NCBI GenBank assembly: GCA_009767595.1
Contig: VSDK01013725.1
Location: forward strand, 437,849 to 501,848
Length of the DNA: 64,000 nt
Origin: Symbiodinium kawagutii
Lineage: Eukaryota; Sar; Dinophyceae; Suessiales; Symbiodiniaceae
Direction: 5' to 3'
Of this stretch, positions 55,601 through 64,000 are shown one piece after another (positions within the stretch are counted from its first letter, which is position 1; each line of letters starts with the position of its first letter). The translations under genes and the position numbers were made by a program. Under the pieces are notes generated by a model that saw only the letters and a list, made by a program, of their open reading frames with translations, had not been told where the DNA came from and made no database searches.

Positions 55601-56522
55601 GATCAACTATCTTATGCCATAGCATCGTATAGCCAAGCAATTTCAACATCTTGCAGATCAGAGGAAAATGGTCATGGTGTCGAAATCCAGCTACCTGTTC
55701 AATGACCACCAGTGTTGGTCGACACCAACGCAGTTGTCCCAAGGCCTTCGGCAGGAGCATTCCCTCCAGGCTGTCCAATCCCGGAGCTCTGGCTGCGGTG
55801 GACCATGGAGGACATGGTGAGCTAATTGTGACCACATCCGGGCAAAACTTGGTGAGCACTTTGCGCATCATGGGATGGGTGACATCTTGTTGCAAAATCC
55901 AATCCCCTTGGGCAAATGAGAAATCATCCAAATTCGCATTGCTTGGGATGTAGGTGGCATGGTGTGTCACAGCATAGTTCTTGGCGATATCTTCATTCAG
56001 TTCCACTGCCAATGAATCAACCGGTTTGTGCAGGAATTGTGAGATGATATTCCATGAAGCTTTCCATCCACCAAAGCCGCCAGCAAACATCTCAACAGTT
56101 CTGATTCTCTGGATTTCCTCATCATCTGTGTGCGTATCCGGAACCTCCACCCAGAAGGAACCCTCATGGAAAGCATAGCAAATTTCGAGGAATGTTGGCC
56201 GAAGGTCAGTTCTGTCCACTTTCAATACATCAAACATCCACAGTTTTCTGTTCATCGGAGGGAGTGGACGATTGGATTCCCAGAAAACTTTCTGCTGTGT
56301 CAGGAAAATTCGATCCGTAGGAGGCATCAAATTCGCATGATCAAAGGACTTGCTTCCAAATCCCTCAGGAGCCAGCAATGTGACTTCCAAAACCGTGGTA
56401 TCATCTCTCAACAACCTTCGGTCAATTTGGATCATCAGGGTTCTCATCGTGGCAAGCTCAACACCTTGTGGCATTCCAACCACATCCAGTGTAGAAACCA
56501 GTTCATGGATCGAAGATGGCAT
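52560..56522 (-). CDS. retrotransposon ORF1: DNA cytosine-C5 methyltransferase fused to long unknown region
   Basis: 1320 codons from the first ATG at 56522 (the same frame is open upstream to a TTG at 56552). A methyltransferase domain spans about residues 140-495: motif I EMFAGGFGGW (about 144-153); motif IV SSPCPPWS with the catalytic Cys at 237; motif VI VVIEQV with Glu at 275 (Q replaces the usual N); QPSRSRW of motif VIII; motif IX RFFSPAEVAVMHG (438-450); and motif X GNQIAIPHG (469-477). All core motifs for AdoMet binding and attack on cytosine C5 are present. I see no BAH, chromo or ADD domain. Residues about 500-1300 are unrecognised, with a basic patch (WSKGKKPKLD). The last residues are out of frame: a one-base break at about 52707-52709 shifts the ORF off the 229-codon tail. 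Likely function is DNA methylation linked to the element's life cycle; target specificity is unknown. Confidence 0.93.
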   Translation of the reverse strand: MPSSIHELVSTLDVVGMPQGVELATMRTLMIQIDRRLLRDDTTVLEVTLLAPEGFGSKSFDHANLMPPTDRIFLTQQKVFWESNRPLPPMNRKLWMFDVLKVDRTDLRPTFLEICYAFHEGSFWVEVPDTHTDDEEIQRIRTVEMFAGGFGGWKASWNIISQFLHKPVDSLAVELNEDIAKNYAVTHHATYIPSNANLDDFSFAQGDWILQQDVTHPMMRKVLTKFCPDVVTISSPCPPWSTAARAPGLDSLEGMLLPKALGQLRWCRPTLVVIEQVAGFRHHDHFPLICKMLKLLGYTMLWHKIVDLAQQAQPSRSRWLGIATRTHAAVKICPFQMWPTTTTWGSCKLVLPREHLDQLYITDAVSEVAGNFRYVKNPSPNMSTHAADVIALRIYDHCDQLPTFMARYGSQHEFSSAYLEEYGYFGFFLRDSGPAVGCRFFSPAEVAVMHGVWESCCLPLDLKDAWLIAGNQIAIPHGLLMVANACRFLGIDLELREIFSYYHDAKLKTPDAQMHMIPGGYMIARADAQISEEFLEKVAELWGHRVFASTEFWSPLHGLCDSAPMPSISHPMATQVTDVPASSDEEVEEGGDAVGFLTAHVQFDDHHQTFWFAPHLRVGDIEWIWDYLFQPTFDVRLHRADTPHVTTQPPTCVLPVFAEGDLTMIRCDPDRYLLEQAHDLGLPSQIYDPFTAVGMYVKPHEIECLMDAPIATATLTQDVIVLTCAFALVDYVWFWDPTNDRLLVQVTSNDATAQTTVTNALFEALPTHTQQYLGHKCEYTGNPGELQFVPFRTKGVMPVKQFRRILAVQFAKMTLNALEQSCTSQADLPETTRPVQVYFESRLLWKGTLHADNQIGSISFLIQHCSSAVLQARRLRVHIANQSVSRDAILRNCEWSVLRQAVVLELSAELQGGGGKTNLRIVQQTALASTLLDRGYQLAWVTKTVDKLVAKFNLQRLQAVTSMPIGSQRTKAIEDLCAEASIDMPTISMPTTKTKQTGLPWSKGKKPKLDAMHIDVTAYTILPGFFSNSDDSDASQIGEMRPQTTGVCLMHQPQAQQWLQAEHTISPDELAILVPGRIQVPSSLESTALTFPCLNDAKEMVLLQGTMIQMGAKQIKHKQGSQTHLPSTGQLVSFTLYKEDWTEADWQKALDQPAVFIKDRLQMDDLEGAAQALWGKSLRANNVPASPVQATTIQMHGTVDGAKLPKLLQCSGFNRIFVVPKTQDGRLMDTYRVIWLTGDLTHATCVSAQLADCSGLVRGKSDSNFGIRIAADHGSRYTPMSLLPRRLLEAWCTKWRASLLGAPPLHCSNGLMPFHGMPHR
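52705..52712 (-). other. frame break in ORF1
   Basis: At GCTGATCATGG on the minus strand the reading FGIRIAA switches from the methyltransferase frame to the -1 frame, where SWKQIHPNVP continues into the coiled-coil tail. The tail frame has a TGA (52710-52708) directly upstream, so it cannot extend further. No homopolymer is present at the site. Confidence 0.75.
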
Positions 56523-56583
56523 GGCTCCTTCGCTTACCCCCGGGCAAGACAAGATCTCCTTGGGAAGGATTTGAGCCCAGATC

Positions 56584-56608
56584 TTGATTAATATTGACCC
56601 ATAGCCAT
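56584..56608 (+). mobile_element. target-site duplication right copy and right end of split family A element
   Basis: TTGATTAATATTGACCC at 56584-56600 repeats the left duplication. It is followed by ATAGCCAT, the missing right terminus of the family-A copy at 46115-46223. Confidence 0.92.
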
Positions 56609-57018
56609 ATAACCACTATCAACCACCATTAGATGACCCGATTGGATCTTCCAAAGCCCAGGTACTACCAGCAGAACAAGCAGCAACTCATGAGGTGTTC
56701 CCCCGCGCCTCTGACCGCGAGCACATGGGGGAAACTGCCTGCGTGGCTTCGCCACAACGAGATTTCGAGCACCTCACGTGATTTACCATCAAATATGGGG
56801 GTCTGAATGTGGAACTGCGCAGGTTCTGGGAGGTCTAGGACCTCAGATTCCACTGGTCACCTGGCCAAGTCGCTTGTGAAACTGAGACACAAAATTCTGA
56901 TGACTGGCTACATGAGTTCAATGCTTATAGTCGTATAGTATAGTGGGGGCCCACAGGAGTTTCGAAGCGGCCAGCCGATATTGGATGTAAACATTCAAGG
57001 GATGCATTGACGAGCAAA

Positions 57019-57119
57019 ATGGTGGTTTCTCATAATAGGGCTACCCCTGAATCAGCGAATATTCACCATTGATAGTAATAAACCAACCCATTTTGGGGTT
57101 CCCCATGGTTTGAAAACCC
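57019..57119. mobile_element. family B MITE-like element
   Basis: ATGGTGGTTTCTCATAATAG at the left and CCCCATGGTTTGAAAACCC at the right, with GTAATAAACCAACCC inside. 101 bp. Confidence 0.82.
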
Positions 57120-57120
57120 T

Positions 57121-57358
57121 CAAAACATGGCAATCCGTTTGCACCAAAATGTTTTTGTCTCTTCACCACTTTTAGTCGAACAGGTAGAACCGTGCAAGTC
57201 CCAGCTGATGGTTGGCAACCAATCGCAACAAACATCTGTGAACTGCTGCATTGGAGCAGCTGGACCCAACTCCCTCTCTGCAGAGTTGGAGGCGGTGGAC
57301 CCATAGGCACTTCGGCAAAAAATCCACCGATCTCTCCAAAATGATCCAAAAGTATCAA
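57121..57358 (-). CDS. candidate open frame, unknown protein
   Basis: The minus frame reads FGEIGGFFAEVPMGPPPPTL, then WVQLLQCSSSQMFVAIGCQP, then CTVLPVRLKVVKRQKHFGAN, and then enters the family-B element. Protein-like up to the element, so the exon may end there. No family recognised. Confidence 0.3.
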
Positions 57359-57933
57359 TATCTATGACTTTCTAGTCTAGTCTGAAGCCGTCGTGAGTAT
57401 CAATTTGGCCATTCTTGTGCCATTGGGAAACGGCATCAAACATGGCATGCCTGGGTTGCAGCGGCCGAAAGCGCCGACACCATGGCTGCAAAGCATTCAT
57501 CCAAGTCTGAGATGATCTGGTGGCTATGACCCCTGCAACCATGGTTAGTGACCAGTTACTAAGTGGGGATGCACATTCAAGTAGATCACTGTTGTGAGAT
57601 GTTGTAAGTCAACCAACCATTGTTCAATACTAGGGAAAATCAAAAAATGATCAAAAACGACTGCCTAGATATCGATATGAAATCTGTTTCATGTCAGGTT
57701 AGGCCCAGGGCCAAGAGGCCCGAAGGTTAAAAGCAGCAGTCTAGTGATGAATTGCCTTTTTGAAGCCACAGCATCAACATTGATTGTCCAAGCCTTTCTA
57801 AGATTGCACGCCCATTGACTTCGAAATCATGATACCTGACTTGAGTGAACATGTTCTGTGGCTTGTACTCTTTGCCGGTCCCGGCTCAATTCATATTGGA
57901 GCTTGAATCAAGGCCCCCTAACCGCTCAAGCCG

Positions 57934-58212
57934 TCATTTGATGCATGCTTCTTTTTGGAACCATCTTGGGGGAAAGACATGCAAAAGCACATCAATAGAA
58001 ATAGTAAAATTGTGTACCTTCATTACTGGCATTAAATCCACGACTCGTTCCTTTCTTGCCATCAACTGCCTCCTGGAACTTCGCTCAATTCTGACTGCGC
58101 GCGAATGGGATTGGCGTGAATCCATACAGTCATAGTTGTTGGACAAGCGACGGCTGGCAATGTGTACTTTTTGACTGCTGGTAGGTGATACCAAGCAACA
58201 GCAATGGATCAT
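57934..58212 (-). CDS. candidate open frame, unknown protein
   Basis: The minus frame contains RRLSNNYDCMDSRQSHSRAV, then RQLMARKERVVDLMPVMKVH, then SIDVLLHVFPPRWFQKEA, and ends at 57934. It has the same direction as the neighbouring islands. A plus frame is also open. No domain recognised. Confidence 0.28.
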   Translation of the reverse strand: MIHCCCLVSPTSSQKVHIASRRLSNNYDCMDSRQSHSRAVRIERSSRRQLMARKERVVDLMPVMKVHNFTISIDVLLHVFPPRWFQKEACIK

Positions 58213-58981
58213 CCATTTTGAATTTTCTACAAATACCGATCAGGATTTGGTTTCGGGTCAAAATTATCAAGCCACATGTTGGCCATTTACAACAAACATC
58301 GATTATAAACCAATGGTTTTAGGGGGTACCCAATGGCTTGACCCAGAACCATTTTTGTAAACCGCTCATCCCAACAGCTTCCCAGCACTCAATGCCATCC
58401 TGGTTGAGTGGGCTTGGGATGCCCTGTTCTATGCGACACTGTAGACAGCCCTTCATCACTGCAACGAGGGTGGCTCTAAACAGGATTGGCTCCTAGGCCC
58501 GCAAAATGGCACAAAGAGGACAACCATTGCGAGTCAAGACTTGCGCACTTGAAAGAAAAAGTTATTGATTCAGCCACAATTCAAAGATACGCAATACCAA
58601 CAGTAGTGATGCCCTTCTCAGTACAGGCGATTCATTACTCCAAGCAAGTGTCATCCCGTGGCTTGTCATCCAGTGGTAATTTGACAGTCCCCTACACAGC
58701 GCAGTAATAATTGTCTACAAGGGTCAATAGAACCCCCATTCCAATCAAGATTGATTGATTGGATCTCTTAGTTTTGGACGGTATCATGCCAAGTAAGTAG
58801 ATACAATCAAACCAAAACAAACCAAACTAGAGACCACCGCAAACCAACCAATAGCAATCACACCCACAAAGCCAACAAACAACCAGCACCCCAAACAAAA
58901 CACGTCCGAGCCTGAAAATCAGGTTGCGAAAAGGAAGACATCAAGATTGACCCCATTCTAATCAATGAAGCATCTAGCACC

Positions 58982-59081
58982 ATGTCCACCCCAGCATTTC
59001 ATGGCTTACAGCAGGTGCAGCAGCTGCAGGGGAAGGGTGACTTCGAAGAGCTTCCAATTGCCCTCCCTGAGTTGCCTAGGC
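58982..59081 (+). CDS. candidate first exon, unknown protein
   Basis: ATG in good context (CACCATGTCC), then MSTPAFHGLQQVQQLQGKGD and FEELPIALPELPRR, then a donor-like TAGGCG|GTTGGG just before the GACGAT microsatellite. It is opposite in direction to the neighbouring minus islands. Tentative. Confidence 0.25.
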
Positions 59082-59112
59082 GGTTGGGGATGATGGTCCG
59101 TCCGTGGTCGAT

Positions 59113-59136
59113 GATGATGACGAAGACGAAGACGAA

Positions 59137-59189
<53 letters not shown>

Positions 59190-59230
59190 CGGTGGTGATG
59201 ATTGATGATGATGACGAGGATGGTGATGAT
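59113..59230. repeat. GACGAT hexanucleotide microsatellite
   Basis: (GACGAA)n then (GACGAT)n, with degenerate GATGAT flanks. Plus frames read Thr-Met and Asp-Asp runs. Confidence 0.92.
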
Positions 59231-59463
59231 GTTGATGAAAACACATTCCGCATCAAAGAACGAATTCCATCTGGCATTTGCACGGTTCGAGTGTTGCCCA
59301 CCTCAATATAACAATCTCCTCTTAAGTGAGGATCATCCACCGAAGCAGGTTGAGATGCAAAACACCAAGGCTGATTCTCCCGGCCATCTGCTGCATCTTC
59401 AATCGACATCTGCACCCAGTGGAAGCACGAACCGTGGCCTGCCAGTGGATTCCCCGGCCTGAC
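59218..59463 (-). CDS. candidate exon, unknown protein
   Basis: On the minus strand, following GGTTCCAGTCAG, the frame reads PGNPLAGHGSCFHWVQMSIE, then DAADGRENQPWCFASQPASV, then EVGNTRTVQMPDGIRSLM, and then runs into the microsatellite. Protein-like, unassigned. A plus frame is also open. Confidence 0.28.
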
Positions 59464-59496
59464 TGGAACCCATTCAGCTTTCACCGACAGATTGCC

Positions 59497-59826
59497 TCAG
59501 CAAGGACTCAATGCCGCTGAAAATGGTAGGCTGAGCATTTCCATGGTAGGTAGGCTGTAAGTTTCTGTTGCTCTTCTTGCTGTTGCTGTTGTTGTCCTTG
59601 CTGTGGGATGACTATGCTGCTGAAGTTGTTTTGGCTTGCGGATCCTGGCGGAGCCTGCCGAGTCAAATGTGGGGGGCGGTGTCTCACAAAGGCACTGGCG
59701 AGGTCTGTCCTCTGCGGGTCTGCCCATAGATTGGGTACTCGTCGCTAGCAACTTCTTAGACCAGCCTGCCATTGCTGGTGTTGTTGCTGTTGCTGTTGTT
59801 GTCGTCTCCCGCTGAATGTCGCCCAT
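59497..59826 (-). CDS. candidate coding frame, Thr/Ala-rich
   Basis: A 109-codon minus frame from an ATG at 59826: GDIQRETTTTATATTPAMAG, then WSKKLLATSTQSMGRPAEDR, then ETPPPTFDSAGSARIRKPKQ, and a stop at 59497. It may be a low-complexity N-terminal region upstream of the 59463-59218 island. No family recognised. Confidence 0.3.
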   Translation of the reverse strand: MGDIQRETTTTATATTPAMAGWSKKLLATSTQSMGRPAEDRPRQCLCETPPPTFDSAGSARIRKPKQLQQHSHPTARTTTATARRATETYSLPTMEMLSLPFSAALSPC

Positions 59827-60236
59827 TCATTCAAAGGTAGTCTGCAATGCTTGCATGTGAACATCCGAACGGGCCATCATGATGGCATTCCTACACTCAC
59901 CTACAAATCAAAAGTCTTCTGCTTCAAACACACGACCAGCCATTTCCAAGACTTCAGCACAACAGCACTCAACTTGGTAAGCCACCTGGGTACCCATGAC
60001 CTGCCATGACCCCCACTTCGTTGATTTCCCCGTAGCCAACAGTTGGAGCCCAGATGCCAATGGACTTCGCTGTAGGTGGAAAGTCCTCGGTTGCACCGCA
60101 TGACTCGGTTAGCATCTCCAGCTTCTGTCCAGCAACCATAGGAAATCATAGGGAACACTTGGGGATTAGTTCAACCATCCCTATGGTTGATCAACCATAA
60201 TATGGGATGATCATAGGGACATCAACCATCCCTTGA

Positions 60237-60500
60237 TCAACTCTCGGGCGAGGCGCTCAGCATCGGTGCATGAACGGTCGCCCCAAGAACGGTATCAAAA
60301 ACATATCGCAACACATAACCTAGGCTCAAAAACTGCATCCAAGACCACAGACGGATGAATTCGTCATAGATGGTACGAAATCCTTCCACTTGGACCCAGG
60401 GATTTTGAGCCAAAGCCATGCTTTCAAGGCTTTCTGATTTGGGAGCGAAAGTCCAACCATCCAACTTTCCAACCGACGAGTCATCCAACCACCTATCCAT
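60237..60500 (-). CDS. candidate terminal exon, unknown protein
   Basis: The minus frame reads KLDGWTFAPKSESLESMALA, then QNPWVQVEGFRTIYDEFIRL, then WSWMQFLSLGYVLRYVFDTV, then LGATVHAPMLSASPES, and TGA. It contains a possible membrane segment (FLSLGYVLRYVF). The 5' part crosses a TCATTCATCCA/GGATGGATAG short repeat. One of the better candidates, but no family is recognised. Confidence 0.4.
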   Translation of the reverse strand: MDRWLDDSSVGKLDGWTFAPKSESLESMALAQNPWVQVEGFRTIYDEFIRLWSWMQFLSLGYVLRYVFDTVLGATVHAPMLSASPES

Positions 60501-60754
60501 CCGGTCATTTGTCTAGTCATTCATCCAGTCATTCATCCACTCATTCATCTTGTCATCCGTCCACCCATCCTATTCTCCAGCTGATCATGGTTGATCTGAG
60601 CACCAGGCTTTGTCCTCCCACAGGCCCATGGCAGATTTATCTGGCCTCGGCAGATTCTTGCGCAAACCAGTGCGTTCTCTGTAGGAAATTGCCTGTGTAC
60701 TTACAGTATGACATAATCAGTACATAATGTGCAAGCAGCCCATAGTGCAAATGC

Positions 60755-61045
60755 TCAAATATGTCGATGAAGATGGGTGAAGATGTACATATCTGCAGAT
60801 AGGGGTTCTCGGATTTCTTGGGTAGCGGTTTCTGCGAGAACCACCAACAACTCATGTGCATCTGGAGATCTCAAGTGTGGCCATGGTCGAACTGTGAGTA
60901 CTCCAGCAAGCTGCTTTGAGTTCGCTCGGCTGAGTTGTGAGCCGAAAGAAGAAGGTAGAAAAAACAGAGAGCGGGTCATAATACGGGCTGCATTTTTCCA
61001 TGGGTTTTGAGGGTCTTTGATGATTTCCAAGTGCTTGTTATCTTT
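60755..61045 (-). CDS. candidate exon, unknown protein
   Basis: On the minus strand a clear acceptor (ACCTCTTTTTTTAG) is followed in phase by KDNKHLEIIKDPQNPWKNAA, then FFLPSSFGSQLSRANSKQLA, then GVLTVRPWPHLRSPDAHELL, then TATQEIREPLSAD, to a stop at 60755. There is no ATG at the start, consistent with an internal or last exon. No family recognised. Confidence 0.38.
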   Translation of the reverse strand, partial: KDNKHLEIIKDPQNPWKNAARIMTRSLFFLPSSFGSQLSRANSKQLAGVLTVRPWPHLRSPDAHELLVVLAETATQEIREPLSADMYIFTHLHRHI

Positions 61046-61141
61046 CTAAAAAAAGAGGTAAATCGCACTGGTGAGTCGTGAGATACATCACTGGCTCAAA
61101 GATCGCCTGGCTGTTCACATCCGGCGAACACATGACATAAC

Positions 61142-61310
61142 CACTGGTTGGTGGTTTCAACCCCTATGAAAAAAATACTCAACCAACCAATCATCTGTAA
61201 AATACCAGCGATCATTAGCAAAAACATGTGTGAATACTGGCAAAAGATCATTTGTTATTTTCAAACAGTGAGCAACTAGGGAAATAAAAAGCTTGAAAAC
61301 CACCAGCTTC
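61142..61310. mobile_element. family C element, long copy
   Basis: ACTGGTTGGTGGTTTCAACC at the left and GCTTGAAAACCACCAGC at the right, with CAACCAACCAATCATCTG inside. About 169 bp. Confidence 0.7.
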
Positions 61311-61574
61311 CGAGCACCTCGTTGCCGACTTTCCGAGCACCCTGCCACAGACATGGGGTCCCCGGATGGTAGCCGATGGGATAGCTCTGCCTGGGTCTCC
61401 GGACGACCTTTTACTGCATTCCCATACCTTGTGAGACTCGGTGCGAGACAACTAAATCTACGTGGTCTCATGGCACCAGGGTGATCATGATACATATGCA
61501 GATTCTGTGTGTGTTTTATTGTTATTAACTACTAAAGAACATTAGATACTGGTGTTCCAAAAAATATGTGGTAT

Positions 61575-61690
61575 CAAAACAAAATGTATATATATATATA
61601 TATTTATCTATATTCAAAGAAATATATACATATATAAATAAAAATAAATATAAGATGTGTATACATGTACTGGTGTATGTATATGTACTG
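61575..61690. repeat. TA-rich microsatellite
   Basis: (TA)n and AAATA-rich simple sequence. No gene. Confidence 0.8.
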
Positions 61691-61944
61691 GCAGTACATA
61701 AGTATATACTGATCATGTACCTTACCAAAAAAACACCTTTACATTTTACACTGTGACTTCCATTCAACCGCAGTACTTCAAGCAAAAGAAGCAATTCCAA
61801 GTATGAGGCAAACATGTTGATTCATGACATACTAAGCGCCCAATACGTGCCAGAGACAAAAACTCACGGTCACCGTTGGAATGAGTTTTCAATTTCCAAG
61901 GAACTGTGCCATTCACCATTTTCCCTGAAGACGAGGTACTGGTA

Positions 61945-62040
61945 TTATTATTACTACTACTACCACCACCACCACTACTCCTACTACAATCAATACTATC
62001 ACCACGGCTCCTACTACGCCTACTCCTACCGCAACTACTA
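61945..62040. repeat. ATT/ACT/CAC trinucleotide-like microsatellite
   Basis: TATTATTATTACTACTACTA then CCACCACCACC and CTACTCCTAC-type repeats. Confidence 0.8.
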
Positions 62041-62519
62041 GGCGCGGTTGGCTAGTGACCCCCGTAAGACTTGCACGATGACGACTGCTCACCCTCCCAC
62101 TGCTGTGGCACGAATAAGAGACAAGAGGAACAGGACGAGCAACGACAAAAAAGGCAACGAAACCCCGACGACTGCAACCACAACAACCAACACAGACAAT
62201 TGACTATCACAAAAACAGAAGGAGACGAGCACATCGACCCCGACAATGCCAGGAACACAATCCCCAGAACAAAAACCATCACATCAACATCATCAGTAAG
62301 AGCAACAAAAATGGTAGGAAAAAGAACAACAATGAACGAGAAGGACGAGAACAAGAGTGAGCACGGTGGGACAATCGCATCGAGGTATTGTCACCAAAAA
62401 ATATATGAACCAAACAAACAGCACCAAAGATCATAGAAATAATCGAACAAAAAGAACGACAACAAGAACCAGAACAGCACCAACCAGCTCAAAAAAACAA
62501 CAAAGAAAAGAACGACCAC

Positions 62520-62625
62520 ATGGTGGTTTCTTAAGTCATAGGGGTCCCCCTAAATCATCCATGATAAACCATTCATAGTAAGAAACCATCCATTTTTGGG
62601 ATACCCTTATTTTGAGAAACCACCA
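62520..62625. mobile_element. family B MITE-like element
   Basis: ATGGTGGTTTCTTAAGTCAT at the left and CTTATTTTGAGAAACCACCA at the right. Well preserved, 106 bp. Confidence 0.88.
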
Positions 62626-62949
62626 CATCAGCAACACCAATGGCCACCACAACGTCACTGGCAGCTGTGGCCTTCTCCACGTGCTCCGCAGGCCAGTCAG
62701 CTTCAGGTGGGCTACCTGCAGCTCCCACACACCTGGGGCTGGCCGAGAAGTCCTTAACCCTTGGGGCGGCTCATAGGTGGACTTTTGATCCATGAAAATC
62801 AACAAAAATGGGGTTCTTTTCATCTTCATGATGATCTTCATGATGGAAAGTGAATCCTAAAACGTGGGTCAAAGGTGTGGCCCACCAACTGATTCAGAGA
62901 TGTGGCTCAGTGTCCATTGAACTCCTCGTTCAGCCACCATTTTCCATTC

Positions 62950-63052
62950 GCAGGTTGAAGCACCCCTATGAAAAATATCAGCCAACCAACCATTTCTGAT
63001 CATTTCTTGATACTGGGGAAAATAAAATCTGTCAATCAAACCACCAAGCAGA
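62950..63052. mobile_element. family C MITE-like element, diverged
   Basis: CAGGTTGAAGCACCCCTATG at the left and GTCAATCAAACCACCAAGCAG at the right, with CAACCAACCATTTCTGATCA inside. Confidence 0.75.
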
Positions 63053-63241
63053 CCATTTTCACCGTAGTACCCCGCTTTCCCTTCCGAGCTGCGAGAAATG
63101 CACCGCAGCACCGCGCGCACTGGGCAAACCAGGGCCGAAATGCCATGTGCCTCCAAGTGGCAGGGACTTGTCAACACAAACATTCAGCCTGAAATGGCCA
63201 CATGGTTGCTGGCAAACCAGGTAAATCATCCCCGTTTGAAC

Positions 63242-63304
<63 letters not shown>

Positions 63305-63321
63305 GTGGTGATGACGATGAC

Positions 63322-63367
<46 letters not shown>

Positions 63368-63400
63368 GCTATGACGATGACGATGACGATGACGATGACC

Positions 63401-63455
<55 letters not shown>

Positions 63456-63830
63456 NNNNNNNNNNNNNNNNNNNNNNNNNNNNNNNNNNNNNNNNNNNNN
63501 NNNNNNNNNNNNNNNNNNNNNNNNNNNNNNNNNNNNNNNNNNNNNNNNNNNNNNNNNNNNNNNNNNNNNNNNNNNNNNNNNNNNNNNNNNNNNNNNNNNN
63601 NNNNNNNNNNNNNNNNNNNNNNNNNNNNNNNNNNNNNNNNNNNNNNNNNNNNNNNNNNNNNNNNNNNNNNNNNNNNNNNNNNNNNNNNNNTGATGACGAT
63701 GATGACGATGATGACGATGATGACGATGATGACGATGACGAAAACGATGAGGACGATGACGAAAACGATGAGGACGATGAGGACGATGATGATGATGATG
63801 ATGATGATGATGTTGATGATGATGATGTTG

Positions 63831-63874
<44 letters not shown>
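63242..63874. repeat. GAT/GAC microsatellite with assembly gap
   Basis: (GAT)n with GACGAT interruptions on both sides of 235 Ns (63456-63690). The true array length is unknown. All open frames here are artefacts. Confidence 0.96.
63456..63690. other. assembly gap, 235 N
   Basis: Unresolved bases inside a trinucleotide microsatellite; probably an unspanned or collapsed repeat. Confidence 0.99.
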
Positions 63875-64000
63875 CCAGGGATCAAAGTAGTAGCACGGAA
63901 CAAGATTGATGGCTCTTAGGGGCTTTGCTACAAGAAAGACCAATGTGTCGGCATGATCTGGCTTTGGACCAGTGCTTGTACCTGCATTGGAGCCAACCCC

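Larger units (their letters stand above)
46224..56583 (-). mobile_element. 10.36-kb APE-type non-LTR retrotransposon with a C5-methyltransferase
   Basis: The two 17-bp target-site duplications give exact ends: 10,360 bp, read on the minus strand. The 61-base leader (56583-56523) and 56-base trailer (46279-46224, ending AGGTGTCC) are very short, and there is no poly(A). The gene order is ORF1 (methyltransferase, long unknown region, coiled coil) and ORF2 (leader, 2A-like motif, APE endonuclease, RT, zinc motif, RNase H, C-terminal region). Each ORF contains one frame break; no other stops interrupt. An APE nuclease plus RT plus RNase H is the layout of APE-class LINEs that move by target-primed reverse transcription. 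Retrotransposon-borne cytosine methyltransferases have been reported in Symbiodinium and a charophyte alga. The element is GC-richer than its flanks. Confidence 0.93.

Noticed and set aside
48467-56591. Many plus-strand frames inside the retrotransposon (for example 50281-51042, 253 codons; 54213-54776, 187 codons)
   Set aside because: They lie antisense to ORF1/ORF2, which carry clear domain motifs. The plus frames have no recognisable motif.
63059-63943. Frames of up to 294 codons
   Set aside because: They run through a GAT microsatellite and 235 Ns.

Overview
The window looks like nuclear DNA of a dinoflagellate, probably a Symbiodiniaceae/Suessiales-type alga. Four things suggest this. 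A very large APE-type non-LTR retrotransposon carries its own cytosine-C5 methyltransferase, an arrangement reported from Symbiodinium. There is an interstitial TTTAGGG-type telomeric tract. Long AT-richer stretches are packed with short inverted-repeat elements and microsatellites. Small GC-richer coding-like islands have GT/GC...AG splice-like edges. I see no bacterial operons, rRNA, tRNA or spliced-leader sequence. No host gene could be assigned to a known family.

Layout. 1-602 is a 14-bp satellite. 0.6-46 kb is AT-rich DNA with at least five families of short foldback/MITE-like elements (A to E below), many microsatellites and scattered coding-like islands. More of these islands read better on the minus strand than on the plus strand. 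Notable items there are a 328-bp insert with telomere repeats between 15-bp direct repeats (37.4-37.8 kb), a 16-bp tandem array that becomes a 32-bp higher-order array (43.4-43.9 kb), and a 106-bp tandem array (44.27-44.81 kb). 46,224-56,583 is one minus-strand retrotransposon flanked by a perfect 17-bp target-site duplication and inserted inside a family-A element. 57-62 kb again has coding-like islands, mostly minus strand. The window ends in a GAT-rich microsatellite that contains a 235-base assembly gap.

The retrotransposon is nearly complete. ORF1 is a C5-methyltransferase domain fused to a long unrecognised region and a coiled-coil tail. ORF2 is a hydrophobic leader, a 2A-like NPGP motif, an APE endonuclease, a reverse transcriptase, a zinc-binding motif, an RNase H and a C-terminal region. 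Each ORF is broken once by a one-base-type frameshift; otherwise about 10 kb is free of stops. The element is therefore young, or it uses frameshifting. The likely logic is that the APE and RT copy the element by target-primed reverse transcription, while the encoded methyltransferase could methylate element or host DNA.

Several short inverted-repeat elements abut candidate exons exactly at a GT or GC dinucleotide in their own terminus. This raises the possibility that they act as introners (mobile elements that create introns). It is an inference from a few junctions. Candidate exons are listed with low confidence because, in this base composition, both strands often look open.
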